The notes under the pieces were generated by a model, which saw nothing but the letters and a program-made list of their open reading frames with translations, had not been told where the DNA came from and did no database searches. A stretch of 64,000 bases of DNA from the NCBI GenBank assembly GCA_024666565.1, contig CP088295.1:3782001-3846000 (forward strand), written 5' to 3'. Below are positions 1 through 7,453 of the stretch, in pieces. Position 1 is the first letter of the stretch. Each line of letters opens with the position of its first letter. Source of the stretch: Svornostia abyssi. Its GTDB lineage: Bacteria > Actinomycetota > Thermoleophilia > Solirubrobacterales > Solirubrobacteraceae. A program made the translations under genes and the position numbers.

Positions 1-2310
1 GCCGCCGACACGCCGCCGCCCGTCCGCGACGGTGCGTACGTCATCACCGGCGGCCTCGGCGGGCTCGGCCTCGTCGTCGCCCGCTGGCTCGCCGAGGGCG
101 GCGCCTCCCGCCTCGTGCTGACCGGCCGGTCCGCCCCGTCACCGGAGGCGACGACCGCCATCGACGACCTGCGGGCACTCGGCGCTGACGTCGCGGTCGT
201 CCGGGGCGACGTCGCCCGCCGGGCGGATGTCGACGCCCTCGTCGCGGCGGCGACCGCCGGCGGCATGCCGCTGCGCGGGATCGTGCACGCCGCGGGCGTC
301 CTCGAGGACGAGGTCGTCGCGCGCGTCACGCCCGGCGCCGTCGAGCGCGTGTGGGCGCCGAAGGTCGTGGGCGGCTGGAACCTCCACGAGGCGACGCTGG
401 ACCACGACCTCGACCTGTGGCTCGTGTTCTCCTCCGCCGCCGCGCTGCTCGGCTCGCCCGGGCAGCTCGCGTACGCGACCGCCAACGCCTGGCTCGACGC
501 GCTCGTGAGCTGGCGCCGCGCCGCCGGGCTCCCGGCGACCACGATCAACTGGGGCGCCTGGTCACAGGTCGGCGGGGTCGCCGAGACATCGAACGCGCTG
601 CTCGAGTCGCTGTCGCCCGAGGAGGGTGTCGAAGCGATGGACGCCGTGCTCCGCAGCGGGCGCGCCGCGACCGGCGTCGTCCGGCTCGATGCCCGCCGTG
701 CCGTCGAGCTGCTCCCTGGCCTTGCGAAGCTCGCGTTCTACGCCGACCTGCTCGAGCGCGAGGTCCCCGCAGAGGCCGACGACGCGGGCGACTGGGTCGG
801 CGTGCAGGGCCTGCGCGCCGCCGAGCCCGCCGTCGCGCGGCAGCTGCTCGCCGACCGGCTGCTCGAACGCGTCGCGACGATCATGGCCTACCGGCCCGAG
901 CAGATCGACGTGCACGCGCCACTGACGTCGCTCGGCGCGGACTCGCTCATCGCCGTGCGCGCGAAGAACGCCGTGGAGCATGACTTCGAAGTCGGGCTGC
1001 CCGTGCGGCTGCTGCTCCAGGACGCGAGCCTCGCCGACATCGAGGCCTACATCGCCGCCGAGCTCGGCCTCGGCGACCACGAGCGTGACCTGTCTCCGCG
1101 CGTGCCGGTTGCCGCAGGGCAGCCGCGGTTCGTCGAGCCACGCGACACCACGGAGCGCTGGCTCGCCGGAGTGTGGGAGGAGGTGCTCGACCGCCGCCCC
1201 ATCGGCGTCACCGAGCCCCTCTGCCCGCCCGCCGATGGGACGGTCGCGGACCGCGTGCTCGCACGCCTCCGCGACCGTCTCGGCGAGGAGCCTGACGCCG
1301 CGGCCCTGCTCGCCGATGGAGTCACGATCGAGGCCCAGGCCGACCTGCTGCGCGCCAAGCTCGAGGACAACGGGGGCTCCCCCGTCCGCGTGCTGCGCGA
1401 GGGCGGCGACGACGACGCGACCGCCCCGCTGTTCCTCTTCCATCCGGCCGGCGGGACCACCGCGGTGTACCAGCCGCTCGCCGACCTGCTGCCCGGCGAC
1501 GTGACCGTCATCGGCTTCGAGCGCATCGACCACCTGAGCACCATCGAGGAGAAGGCCGCCTTCTACCTCGAGTCGATCCGCGAGATGCAGCCGACGGGCC
1601 CGTACCGCCTCGGCGGCTGGTCGCTCGGCGGGTGTCTGGCCTACGACGCGGCGCGTCAGCTGCGCGCTGCCGGCGAAGAGGTCGACGTCGTCGTCATGAT
1701 CGACACGATCCTTCCCGACCACTCGCTCGTCGACGACGAGCAGGAGGCGATCCGGGGCCGGTTCGAGCGGTTCGTCGAGTACCTCGAGACGACGTACGAG
1801 GTCCAGCTCGACCTCGACGTCGACGCGCTCATGGAGCTGCCCGAGGACGACCAGATCACCCGCTTCATGGAGGCCGTCGCGACGTCCGGTCTGGGCATGA
1901 GCGCCGGCGTCCTCGAGCACCAGCGCACCTCCTACGTGGACGCGCGCATCGCCGAGCGCTACCACCCGCAGTCCTACGACGGCCGGGTCGTCCTCTACCG
2001 CGCGTCCGACCGGGGGCTGACGACGACGCTCGATCCGCGCTACGCCCGGCAGGAGGAGAGCCTCGGCTGGGACCTCCTGTGCAGCGCGCTCGAGGTCGTC
2101 CGGGTCACCGGGGACCACACGCAGATCATCGACCGGCCGAACGTCGACATCATCGCCGAGCACCTCGGCGTGGTCTTCGACGAGGCCGGCGAGCTCGCGC
2201 AGGTCGCCGAGCTGAAGCGGCACCGGCCGCACGATCCCGCGCACCGGTTCCGCCGGGGCGCCGACCATCCGGCCGTCTCATCCGAACCGCGAAGGGATGT
2301 CGCACTGTGA
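1..2310 (+). CDS. Type I modular polyketide synthase, C-terminal fragment (KR-ACP-degenerate carrier-TE)
   Basis: The reading frame is open from the first base, so the 5' end lies outside the window; 769 residues are visible. Residues about 10-190 are a ketoreductase: NADPH loop TGGLGGLG near 16-23, Lys121, Ser145, Tyr158 and Asn162 in order, and an LED motif at the place of the LDD that marks B-type reductases. An acyl carrier protein follows with LGADSL, phosphopantetheine Ser315. Residues about 379-457 resemble a peptidyl-carrier fold but lack the GGxS serine. A type I thioesterase ends the protein: GWSLGG with Ser541, Asp568 and His706 as the likely triad. This is therefore the last module, which reduces the final beta-keto group and releases the chain. 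The stop overlaps the next gene by four bases (GTGA). The product cannot be told from this fragment. Confidence 0.93.
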   Translation, partial: AADTPPPVRDGAYVITGGLGGLGLVVARWLAEGGASRLVLTGRSAPSPEATTAIDDLRALGADVAVVRGDVARRADVDALVAAATAGGMPLRGIVHAAGVLEDEVVARVTPGAVERVWAPKVVGGWNLHEATLDHDLDLWLVFSSAAALLGSPGQLAYATANAWLDALVSWRRAAGLPATTINWGAWSQVGGVAETSNALLESLSPEEGVEAMDAVLRSGRAATGVVRLDARRAVELLPGLAKLAFYADLLEREVPAEADDAGDWVGVQGLRAAEPAVARQLLADRLLERVATIMAYRPEQIDVHAPLTSLGADSLIAVRAKNAVEHDFEVGLPVRLLLQDASLADIEAYIAAELGLGDHERDLSPRVPVAAGQPRFVEPRDTTERWLAGVWEEVLDRRPIGVTEPLCPPADGTVADRVLARLRDRLGEEPDAAALLADGVTIEAQADLLRAKLEDNGGSPVRVLREGGDDDATAPLFLFHPAGGTTAVYQPLADLLPGDVTVIGFERIDHLSTIEEKAAFYLESIREMQPTGPYRLGGWSLGGCLAYDAARQLRAAGEEVDVVVMIDTILPDHSLVDDEQEAIRGRFERFVEYLETTYEVQLDLDVDALMELPEDDQITRFMEAVATSGLGMSAGVLEHQRTSYVDARIAERYHPQSYDGRVVLYRASDRGLTTTLDPRYARQEESLGWDLLCSALEVVRVTGDHTQIIDRPNVDIIAEHLGVVFDEAGELAQVAELKRHRPHDPAHRFRRGADHPAVSSEPRRDVAL

Positions 2311-3317
2311 TCACCCAGTCGTCCACGGCACGTGGACTCGCCGCGCTCGCGGTCGTCCTCGTCGCCCTCGTCATGCCGGCGACCGCGCCGGCCGCGATCG
2401 GCGACCTGTCGAAGGCCGTCGCGGACAACGGCGCCCGTGTCGTCGCCGAGACGGTGGTGGACGAGCGGACCGTCGACCTCAGCGTGTGGTCCCCGTCGAC
2501 GAAGCGCAACACGAACGTCCGGCTCATGCTGCCCGCCGACTGGGCCACCAACCCGGCGCGCGACTACCCGGCCCTGTACCTCATGCACGGCGCGAACGAG
2601 TGGGTCGACTACCGCAGCTGGACCGAGTTCACCGACGTCGAGTCCTTCCTCGCCGACAAGCCCGTCCTCACCGTCATGCCGTCCGACGGCAGCAGCGGCT
2701 TCTTCACGAAGGAGTGGAACTACGGGCGCAAGGGCGGCGCCGACTACGAGACCTTCCACACGACGGAGCTGCCGCAGATCCTCGAGCGGGCGTACCGCTC
2801 GACCGACAAGCGCGCGGTCGCCGGCATCTCCATCGGCGGCTACGGCGCCATGGCCTACGCTGCCCGCCACCCGGGCCTGTTCGGCGCGGCGGCCTCGTAC
2901 TCCGGGCTCCTGCATCTGCGCCAGGACAAGACGTGGATGGTCGTCTCGACGATCCGCGTCCGCGCGAACCGCGACTTCTTCTCGCTGTGGGGCCACCCGC
3001 AGTACCAGGGACGGATCTGGCGCAGCGTGAACCCGTACGACCTCGCGGAGAAGCTCCGCGGCACGGAGCTCTACGTGTCGTCGGGCAACGGCCGCCCCGG
3101 CCCGTTCGAGAAGCCGGACGACCTCAACATCCTCGGCAACCCGATCGAGGAGTGGTCGTGGAACAACAGCCGCGCGTTCGTGAAGCGGCTGGAGCAGCTG
3201 GACATCCCGGCGACCGTGGACCTCTACCGCGGCGGCACGCACACCTGGCCGTACTGGGAGCGCCAGATGATCCGCTCCTGGCCGGTGCTGGCCAAGGGGC
3301 TCGGGCTCGACGCCTGA
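2307..3317 (+). CDS. Secreted esterase of the Ag85/esterase D-like alpha/beta hydrolase family
   Basis: A 336-residue protein starting at GTG 2307, which overlaps the polyketide synthase stop; a purine-rich GAAGGGA lies about 10 bases upstream. Residues 1-30 form a signal peptide ending APAA. The mature part has the fold of PF00756 esterases: PALYLMHG early on, the nucleophile elbow GISIGG with Ser175, and His312 in GGTHTW near the C terminus. Translational coupling to the synthase suggests it acts on the polyketide or its conjugate outside the membrane, for example as an acyltransferase or hydrolase, but the substrate is not shown by the sequence. A general mycolyl-transferase-like cell-wall role is the alternative. 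Confidence 0.85.
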   Translation: MITQSSTARGLAALAVVLVALVMPATAPAAIGDLSKAVADNGARVVAETVVDERTVDLSVWSPSTKRNTNVRLMLPADWATNPARDYPALYLMHGANEWVDYRSWTEFTDVESFLADKPVLTVMPSDGSSGFFTKEWNYGRKGGADYETFHTTELPQILERAYRSTDKRAVAGISIGGYGAMAYAARHPGLFGAAASYSGLLHLRQDKTWMVVSTIRVRANRDFFSLWGHPQYQGRIWRSVNPYDLAEKLRGTELYVSSGNGRPGPFEKPDDLNILGNPIEEWSWNNSRAFVKRLEQLDIPATVDLYRGGTHTWPYWERQMIRSWPVLAKGLGLDA

Positions 3318-3321
3318 GGAC

Positions 3322-4818
3322 GTGGTGACGGACGTGTCCCAGCCGGCTGCGCGCTCACCGATGTGGGTGATGGCCCCCGTGGCGCTCGCGGCGTTCATCA
3401 CGTCCCTGGACAACACGGTCATCAACATCGCGCTGCCCGCGCTGCGCGAGGATCTTGGGCTCTCCCTGTCCGGGCTGCAGTGGGTCGTGACGAGCTACAT
3501 CCTCGTGTTCGCGAGCCTGCTGCTCGTGGGCGGCCGGCTCACGGACATGATGGGCCGGCGCCGGGCGATGATCGTCGGCTTCCTGATCTTCGCGGGCGCG
3601 TCGCTCGCCGCCGGGCTCGCGCCGTCCGGCGAGGCGCTCGTCGCCGCGCGGGTCGTCCAGGGCGCCGGCGCCGCGCTGATCCTGCCTGCGTCTCTCTCCG
3701 TCATCGCCTCCGACCTCGAGGGCGAGGCGCGCGACCTCGGCGCCGGAATCTGGACGGCGGCGATCGCGATCGCGCTCTTCCTCGGGCCCGTCGTCGGCGG
3801 CGCGATCAGCGAGTACCTGCACTGGAGCTGGATCTTCTTCCTCAACGTGCCGGTCGGCGCGCTGGCGATCGCGATGGTCGTCGTCAACGTCCCCGACCGC
3901 GGCGGGCGGGCTGCCGGGTCGGTCCTCGCCCGCCTGGACCCGCCCGGGCTGGCGCTCTCGACGCTGGCGCTGCTGGCGGTGACCTACGCGCTCGTCCAAG
4001 GCAACGAGGAGGGCTTCGGCTCCCAGTCGATCATCGCCGCGTTCGTCGTCGCGATCGCCGCCAGTGCAGCGTTCATGGCCGTGGAGAGCCGCGCGCGATT
4101 CCCGCTCGTCGACGTCTCCCTGTTCCGCAACCGGGTGTTCGCGGGCGGCACCGCCGCGCAGGTCCTCTGGGGCCTGAGCATCAACGGTGTCTTCTTCTTC
4201 ACGTCGCTCTACATCCAGGACGTGCTGAACCTCTCGCCCACCCAGGCGGGTCTCGTGTTCGTCCCGCTCGCGCTGTTTCTCGTCGTCGGCGTCGGCATCG
4301 CGCCGCGCCTCGTGACGGCGTTCGGCGCGAACATCACCGTCGCCGCCGGCATGGTCGTGATCGCCGTCGGCCTCCTGCCGATCGTCGTCCTCGGATCGGG
4401 CGTCCCGCAGCAGCTGCTGGGCTGCGCGATCGTCGGTCTCGGGTCGGGGCTCACCACCCCCCTGACCTCGGCGATCCTCGGCGTCATGCCCGAGGACCGG
4501 GCAGGGATCGGCTCCGCCGTGGTGGCGGTGGCACGCGAGATCTCCGGGGTGCTCGGCATCGCCATCATCGGCGCGATCCTCGCCGCGCGCCAGGCCAGCG
4601 CGCTGGCGGAGGGGTCGTCCGCGTCGGACGCCTTCCTGGACGGCCACGTGATGGGTCTCCTCGGCGCCACGGTGCTCGTCCTCCTCGGCGCGCTCGTCTC
4701 GGCGCTCACCCTGCCCCGTTCGCGCGCGGAGGCCGCGCGCGAGCGTGAGTCGATCGCCGTCGGCGCGGCCGTCCCGATCCCCGCAGCGACGGAGCCCGCT
4801 CCGCGCGCGCTGCACTGA
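3322..4818 (+). CDS. DHA2-family MFS drug/metabolite exporter (14 TM)
   Basis: A 498-residue, strongly hydrophobic protein with the EmrB/QacA hallmark LDNTVINIALPAL in helix 1 and a GGRLTDMMGRR loop between helices 2 and 3. The length and number of hydrophobic segments fit the 14-helix DHA2 proton-driven antiporters. It starts at GTG 3322 (a second GTG follows at once), 4 bases after the esterase stop, so synthase, esterase and exporter form one transcription unit. The simplest reading is that it exports the polyketide or gives self-resistance. The C-terminal 40 residues are a soluble Arg/Ala-rich tail. Confidence 0.88.
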   Translation: MVTDVSQPAARSPMWVMAPVALAAFITSLDNTVINIALPALREDLGLSLSGLQWVVTSYILVFASLLLVGGRLTDMMGRRRAMIVGFLIFAGASLAAGLAPSGEALVAARVVQGAGAALILPASLSVIASDLEGEARDLGAGIWTAAIAIALFLGPVVGGAISEYLHWSWIFFLNVPVGALAIAMVVVNVPDRGGRAAGSVLARLDPPGLALSTLALLAVTYALVQGNEEGFGSQSIIAAFVVAIAASAAFMAVESRARFPLVDVSLFRNRVFAGGTAAQVLWGLSINGVFFFTSLYIQDVLNLSPTQAGLVFVPLALFLVVGVGIAPRLVTAFGANITVAAGMVVIAVGLLPIVVLGSGVPQQLLGCAIVGLGSGLTTPLTSAILGVMPEDRAGIGSAVVAVAREISGVLGIAIIGAILAARQASALAEGSSASDAFLDGHVMGLLGATVLVLLGALVSALTLPRSRAEAARERESIAVGAAVPIPAATEPAPRALH

Positions 4819-4852
4819 CGCGTCCGGCCGGTGCGGCGGGTACGGTCGGCTC

Positions 4853-5209
4853 ATGGAGATGCGAGCGATGCGGGCGGAGTCGGGTCCGGCGGTGATCGTC
4901 CTGTCCGGCAGCGCGCAGGCGATCGACACGGCGGCCCTGCTCGACCAGCTCGCCTCCGCGTGCGCCCACGGCGATGGGATCGTCGACCTCCTCGAGGTTC
5001 CCACCATCACCTCGCCCCTCTTCGGGGTGCTCCAGGCGACGGCCCGCCGCCTGCACCGTGAGGGCGCTCGCCTGATCGTCGTCTGTCCCGAGGCCGACCT
5101 CACCCGGCTGCGCACCATGCGCGCCGGGCGTGACTTCGGCTTGTCCAGCTCGGTCGACGGAGCGCAGTGGGAACTGCAGCGCGCCCCGTCGCGATTTCAG
5201 CGGACGTAG
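4853..5209 (+). CDS. STAS-like domain protein (anti-anti-sigma factor type)
   Basis: A 118-residue protein from ATG 4853. A beta strand ending IVDLLEVPTITS, then a helix with VLQATARRLHREG and the strand ARLIVVCPE, match the order of elements in STAS domains of the SpoIIAA/RsbV type. The phosphorylatable serine region (usually DSSG) is reduced to ITSP, so regulation by phosphorylation is uncertain. It is a single-domain cytoplasmic protein. It stands 34 bases after the exporter and is followed by the oppositely oriented small membrane gene. No sigma factor or anti-sigma kinase is nearby to name a partner. Confidence 0.55.
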   Translation: MEMRAMRAESGPAVIVLSGSAQAIDTAALLDQLASACAHGDGIVDLLEVPTITSPLFGVLQATARRLHREGARLIVVCPEADLTRLRTMRAGRDFGLSSSVDGAQWELQRAPSRFQRT

Positions 5210-5217
5210 CTGCGGGG

Positions 5218-5370
5218 TCAGACGCTGGAACGTCCGCGCAGGCCTGCCGGAACGCCGGCGAGCAGCACGAGCACGGCAGCGACGATGCCGACGATGGACG
5301 GCAGGCCCAGCGCAACGCACAGGGCGTACGCGAGTGCGGCCACCAGTACGGCGATGATGATCGAGATCAT
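5218..5370 (-). CDS. Small two-helix membrane protein (50 aa)
   Basis: An ATG at 5370 reads 50 codons to a TGA at 5218-5220. The ATG is preceded by GAGGAGGAGCC, one of the best ribosome binding sites in the window, which makes this a convincing gene despite its size. The product is nearly all hydrophobic: one helix from residue 2 to about 20, a turn at GLPS, a second helix to about 42, then a basic end GLRGRSSV. I recognise no family; membrane-active small proteins or subunit-like peptides are possible. It is transcribed away from the cyclase-TetR pair and shares their 130-bp intergenic region. Confidence 0.6.
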   Translation of the reverse strand: MISIIIAVLVAALAYALCVALGLPSIVGIVAAVLVLLAGVPAGLRGRSSV

Positions 5371-5445
5371 GGCTCCTCCTCAGATGAGCGATTGGTCCTC
5401 TCGCTCTTTCCAGATCCAGGATTCGCGAAACACGGCCGTCCCGGC

Positions 5446-5500
5446 ATACCCGCAGGTATCCGACTTGCATACTCGCCGGTATTCGCATACTCTGCGGGAT
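5446..5500 (+). promoter_or_regulatory. Promoter of the cyclase-TetR pair with tandem ATAC-N6-GTAT inverted repeats
   Basis: A -35 like TTGCAT (5465-5470) and a -10 like TACTCT (5488-5493) are separated by 17 bp, placing the start of transcription next to the GTG at 5501, so the mRNA is probably leaderless. Two perfect ATAC-N6-GTAT inverted repeats lie at 5446-5459 and 5469-5482, 23 bp apart; a third, imperfect one (ATAC-N6-GGAT) covers 5487-5500. The second sits between -35 and -10 and the third covers the -10, the geometry of a repressor operator. The TetR protein encoded two genes on is the natural candidate ligand-controlled repressor. Confidence 0.6.
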
Positions 5501-6112
5501 GTGGATACGGCGACAGCATCCCACGCGTTCCTCTTTGCCGACCTCGTCGGCTACACCGCGCTCACCGCAGCGCACGGCGATGAGCGCGCGGCCGACGTCG
5601 CCACCCGCTTCCACACCGAAGTCCGCCGCCTCCTGCCGGCAGGCGCGGGCCCCGCTGAGGTCAAGACCCTGGGCGACGGCCTCATGATCCGCCTGACCGA
5701 CCCCGTCGATGCGGTCCGCCTGGGCGTCGCGATCACCGAGGCCGTCGACGACCTCACCGACGTGCCCGCCGTGCGGGTGGGCATCCACACCGGCCCCGCC
5801 GTGCATCGCGACGGCGACTGGTACGGCACGACCGTGAACGTCGCCTCGCGCCTCTGTGACGCCGCTGCCGACGGGGAGGTCCTCGTCAGCGAGGACACCG
5901 CCGCGGCCGCCGGGCGCCCGGTCGGCATCGCCTTCGGCGCGCCCGAGCTGCACACCCTCAAGAACCTCGACGCGCCCATCCCGGCCCGGCCCGCCCAGCT
6001 CGCCGCCCCCGCTCCGTCGCCCCCGCGTGCACGCGCGGCGCTCGCGCGGCTGCGCGAGCGCCTGCGGCCCATCTCCTGCCCGGCCGGCCACCGGATGCAG
6101 GGCGCCCACTAG
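5501..6112 (+). CDS. Class III adenylate/guanylate cyclase, single catalytic domain
   Basis: A 203-residue cytoplasmic protein from GTG 5501, chosen because the promoter places the transcript start there. It has the catalytic set of class III cyclases: FADLVGYT with the first metal-binding Asp, VKTLGDG with the purine-specifying Lys and second metal Asp, and DWYGTTVNVASRL with the specifying Asp, transition-state Asn and Arg. All key residues are present, so the domain should be active as a homodimer; Lys plus Asp favour ATP. The last 40 residues are a Pro/Arg-rich tail with no sensory domain. Its stop codon touches the ATG of the TetR gene, so the two are cotranscribed. Confidence 0.85.
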   Translation: MDTATASHAFLFADLVGYTALTAAHGDERAADVATRFHTEVRRLLPAGAGPAEVKTLGDGLMIRLTDPVDAVRLGVAITEAVDDLTDVPAVRVGIHTGPAVHRDGDWYGTTVNVASRLCDAAADGEVLVSEDTAAAAGRPVGIAFGAPELHTLKNLDAPIPARPAQLAAPAPSPPRARAALARLRERLRPISCPAGHRMQGAH

Positions 6113-6748
6113 ATGGGCGCGCGACTGACCCGCAAGGAGCAGCAGGCCCGCACCCGCTCGACGCTGCTGTCGTCGGCGGCGCGCATCCTGGCGTGCAAAG
6201 GTCTGCACCGCGCCTCGATCGACGAGATCGCCGCGGACGCCGGCTACACGAAGGGCGCGTTCTACGCGAACTTCAAGAGCAAGGAGGAGCTGTTCCTCGT
6301 CATGCTCGACGAGCACTTCGCCGAGCGGCTCGCCGCGCTGGAGCAGGTCACCGCGGGCGGCGGGGACATGGCGACGCAGGCGCGCCAGGCCGGCGACGAC
6401 TTCGTCGCGGCGCTGCGAGGCGACGAGGAGTGGTGCCGCCTGTTCCTCGAGTTCGCCTCCCACGCCGCGCGCCACGAGGAGTTTCGGGCGGAGTTCGTGG
6501 CCCGCAACCACACGCTGCGCGACGGCATCGCCGCGATCTTCGAGCGCCGGGCGGCTGAGCTCGGGGTCGAACCGGCCGTCCCCGCCCGGGACATCGCCCA
6601 GATGACGTTCGCCATGGCGCACGGGGTCGCGATCGACCGGCTGCTCGATCCCGACCACACGCCGGACGAGATGTTCGGCGAGATGCTCCAGCTGTTCTTC
6701 ACGGGCATCGCCGCGCGGACCCAGACGCTCGCCGACGCCCGAACCTGA
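6113..6748 (+). CDS. TetR/AcrR-family transcriptional regulator
   Basis: A 211-residue protein whose ATG follows the cyclase stop with no spacer. The N-terminal DNA-binding domain is typical: SSAARILACKGL, then the helix-turn-helix ASIDEIAADAGYTKGAFYANF at about residues 32-52, followed by KSKEELF. The C-terminal ligand/dimer domain is generic. It probably represses its own operon through the inverted repeats upstream of the cyclase gene, and may also control the divergent small membrane gene. No effector can be named. Confidence 0.88.
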   Translation: MGARLTRKEQQARTRSTLLSSAARILACKGLHRASIDEIAADAGYTKGAFYANFKSKEELFLVMLDEHFAERLAALEQVTAGGGDMATQARQAGDDFVAALRGDEEWCRLFLEFASHAARHEEFRAEFVARNHTLRDGIAAIFERRAAELGVEPAVPARDIAQMTFAMAHGVAIDRLLDPDHTPDEMFGEMLQLFFTGIAARTQTLADART

Positions 6749-6751
6749 CGG

Positions 6752-6922
6752 CTAGGCCGGCCGCTTCGGCTCGTGCCCGGGGCACGCGGCGACCGGGATG
6801 CGCGGGTACTTGGGGTACCGCTTGTCGTCACGGTGGCGCCCGCACATCGAGAACTCCGAACCGCGACCGGTGCGCACCACTCGCTGGTGAACGCAGGAAT
6901 CACAGAGGCCGGCGAGAACCAT
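6752..6922 (-). CDS. Small four-cysteine protein, possible metal-binding ribbon (56 aa)
   Basis: From ATG 6922 the product has Cys7-x2-Cys10, Cys27 and Cys47, with the conserved-looking stretches TGRGSEFSMC and RYPKYPRIPV between them. The cysteine spacing and basic charge suggest a zinc or iron-sulfur ribbon. It converges on the TetR gene with 3 bases between the stops. An in-frame ATG 66 bases upstream would add 22 residues without cysteines; the shorter start fits better. I do not know a function for this family. Confidence 0.6.
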   Translation of the reverse strand: MVLAGLCDSCVHQRVVRTGRGSEFSMCGRHRDDKRYPKYPRIPVAACPGHEPKRPA

Positions 6923-7029
6923 GAGCGTCGGACTGTAGGCGACCGCGCGGCATGGCAACCGCCGCAGGCGGTACGATGCCGGACTCACTGCTTGCCGTCC
7001 GGGAGACCTCCGAAGGGAACACCTGTTTC

Positions 7030-7347
7030 ATGAGCCTTCATCGCATCATCGTCCTCGCTGTCGTGGCCCTGCTGGCCGTGCCCGGCGCCGCCGTCGCTCA
7101 GGACGCGACGCAGGACGGCTACGGCGACGACTCCGGCCAGGTCCAGGACACGGTCGCGGAGACCACCGAGACCGAAGAAGAGCCCGCCGTCGCCGGTGAG
7201 TCGGCGACCCCGACCGCCACGGCCGCGCCGCAGACCACGAACGAGACCCTGCCGTTCACGGGCGACGACGAGCTGATCATCGCCCTTGCGGGCGCGCTGC
7301 TCGTCGGCACCGGCGTCGCCATGCGCCGCGTCGCGCGCACCAACTAG
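7030..7347 (+). CDS. Short secreted surface protein with LPFTG sorting-like motif
   Basis: A 105-residue protein: signal peptide 1-23 (ends AAVAQ), an acidic Thr/Glu/Ala-rich spacer 24-73, LPFTG at 74-78, a hydrophobic helix 82-96 and a basic end RRVARTN. This is the architecture of sortase substrates anchored to peptidoglycan, although the mature part is only about 50 residues and has no fold I recognise. A -10-like TACGAT lies at 6972-6977. A hairpin terminator follows. A second protein of the same design is at 30069-30467. No sortase gene is in the window. Confidence 0.75.
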   Translation: MSLHRIIVLAVVALLAVPGAAVAQDATQDGYGDDSGQVQDTVAETTETEEEPAVAGESATPTATAAPQTTNETLPFTGDDELIIALAGALLVGTGVAMRRVARTN

Positions 7348-7371
7348 CGCAGCGCACCCATCGCATGCTCG

Positions 7372-7395
7372 AACGGGCGCCTCCGGGCGCCCGTT
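7372..7395 (+). terminator. Intrinsic terminator after the LPFTG gene
   Basis: A perfect 10-bp stem (AACGGGCGCC at 7372-7381 with its complement at 7386-7395) closes a 4-base loop and runs into a short T tract. It separates the surface-protein gene from the ABC exporter operon. Confidence 0.75.
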
Positions 7396-7426
7396 TGCGT
7401 TCCTGGCGCCGATCCGGCGCCTGGTG

Positions 7427-7440
7427 GTTGCATAAGCAAC
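7427..7440. promoter_or_regulatory. 14-bp palindromic operator candidate GTTGC-ATAA-GCAAC
   Basis: Perfect 5-bp arms around ATAA, directly upstream of a -10-like TAGACT (7441-7446) that precedes the GTG of the ABC exporter by 7 bases. Position and form (TTGC-N4-GCAA) recall MarR-family binding sites in front of exporter genes. No MarR gene lies in this window, so the regulator would act in trans. The transcript would be leaderless or nearly so. Confidence 0.5.
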
Positions 7441-7453
7441 TAGACTGTGCGGC

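Noticed and set aside
3355..5118. Long minus-strand open frames opposite the exporter, ABC and permease genes
   Set aside because: They are Arg/Asp/Gly-rich mirror translations caused by high G+C at third positions and lack any family motif.
5285..5500. N-terminal extension of the cyclase from ATG 5285
   Set aside because: It would cross the promoter repeats and the small minus-strand gene and has no domain; the leaderless GTG 5501 fits better.
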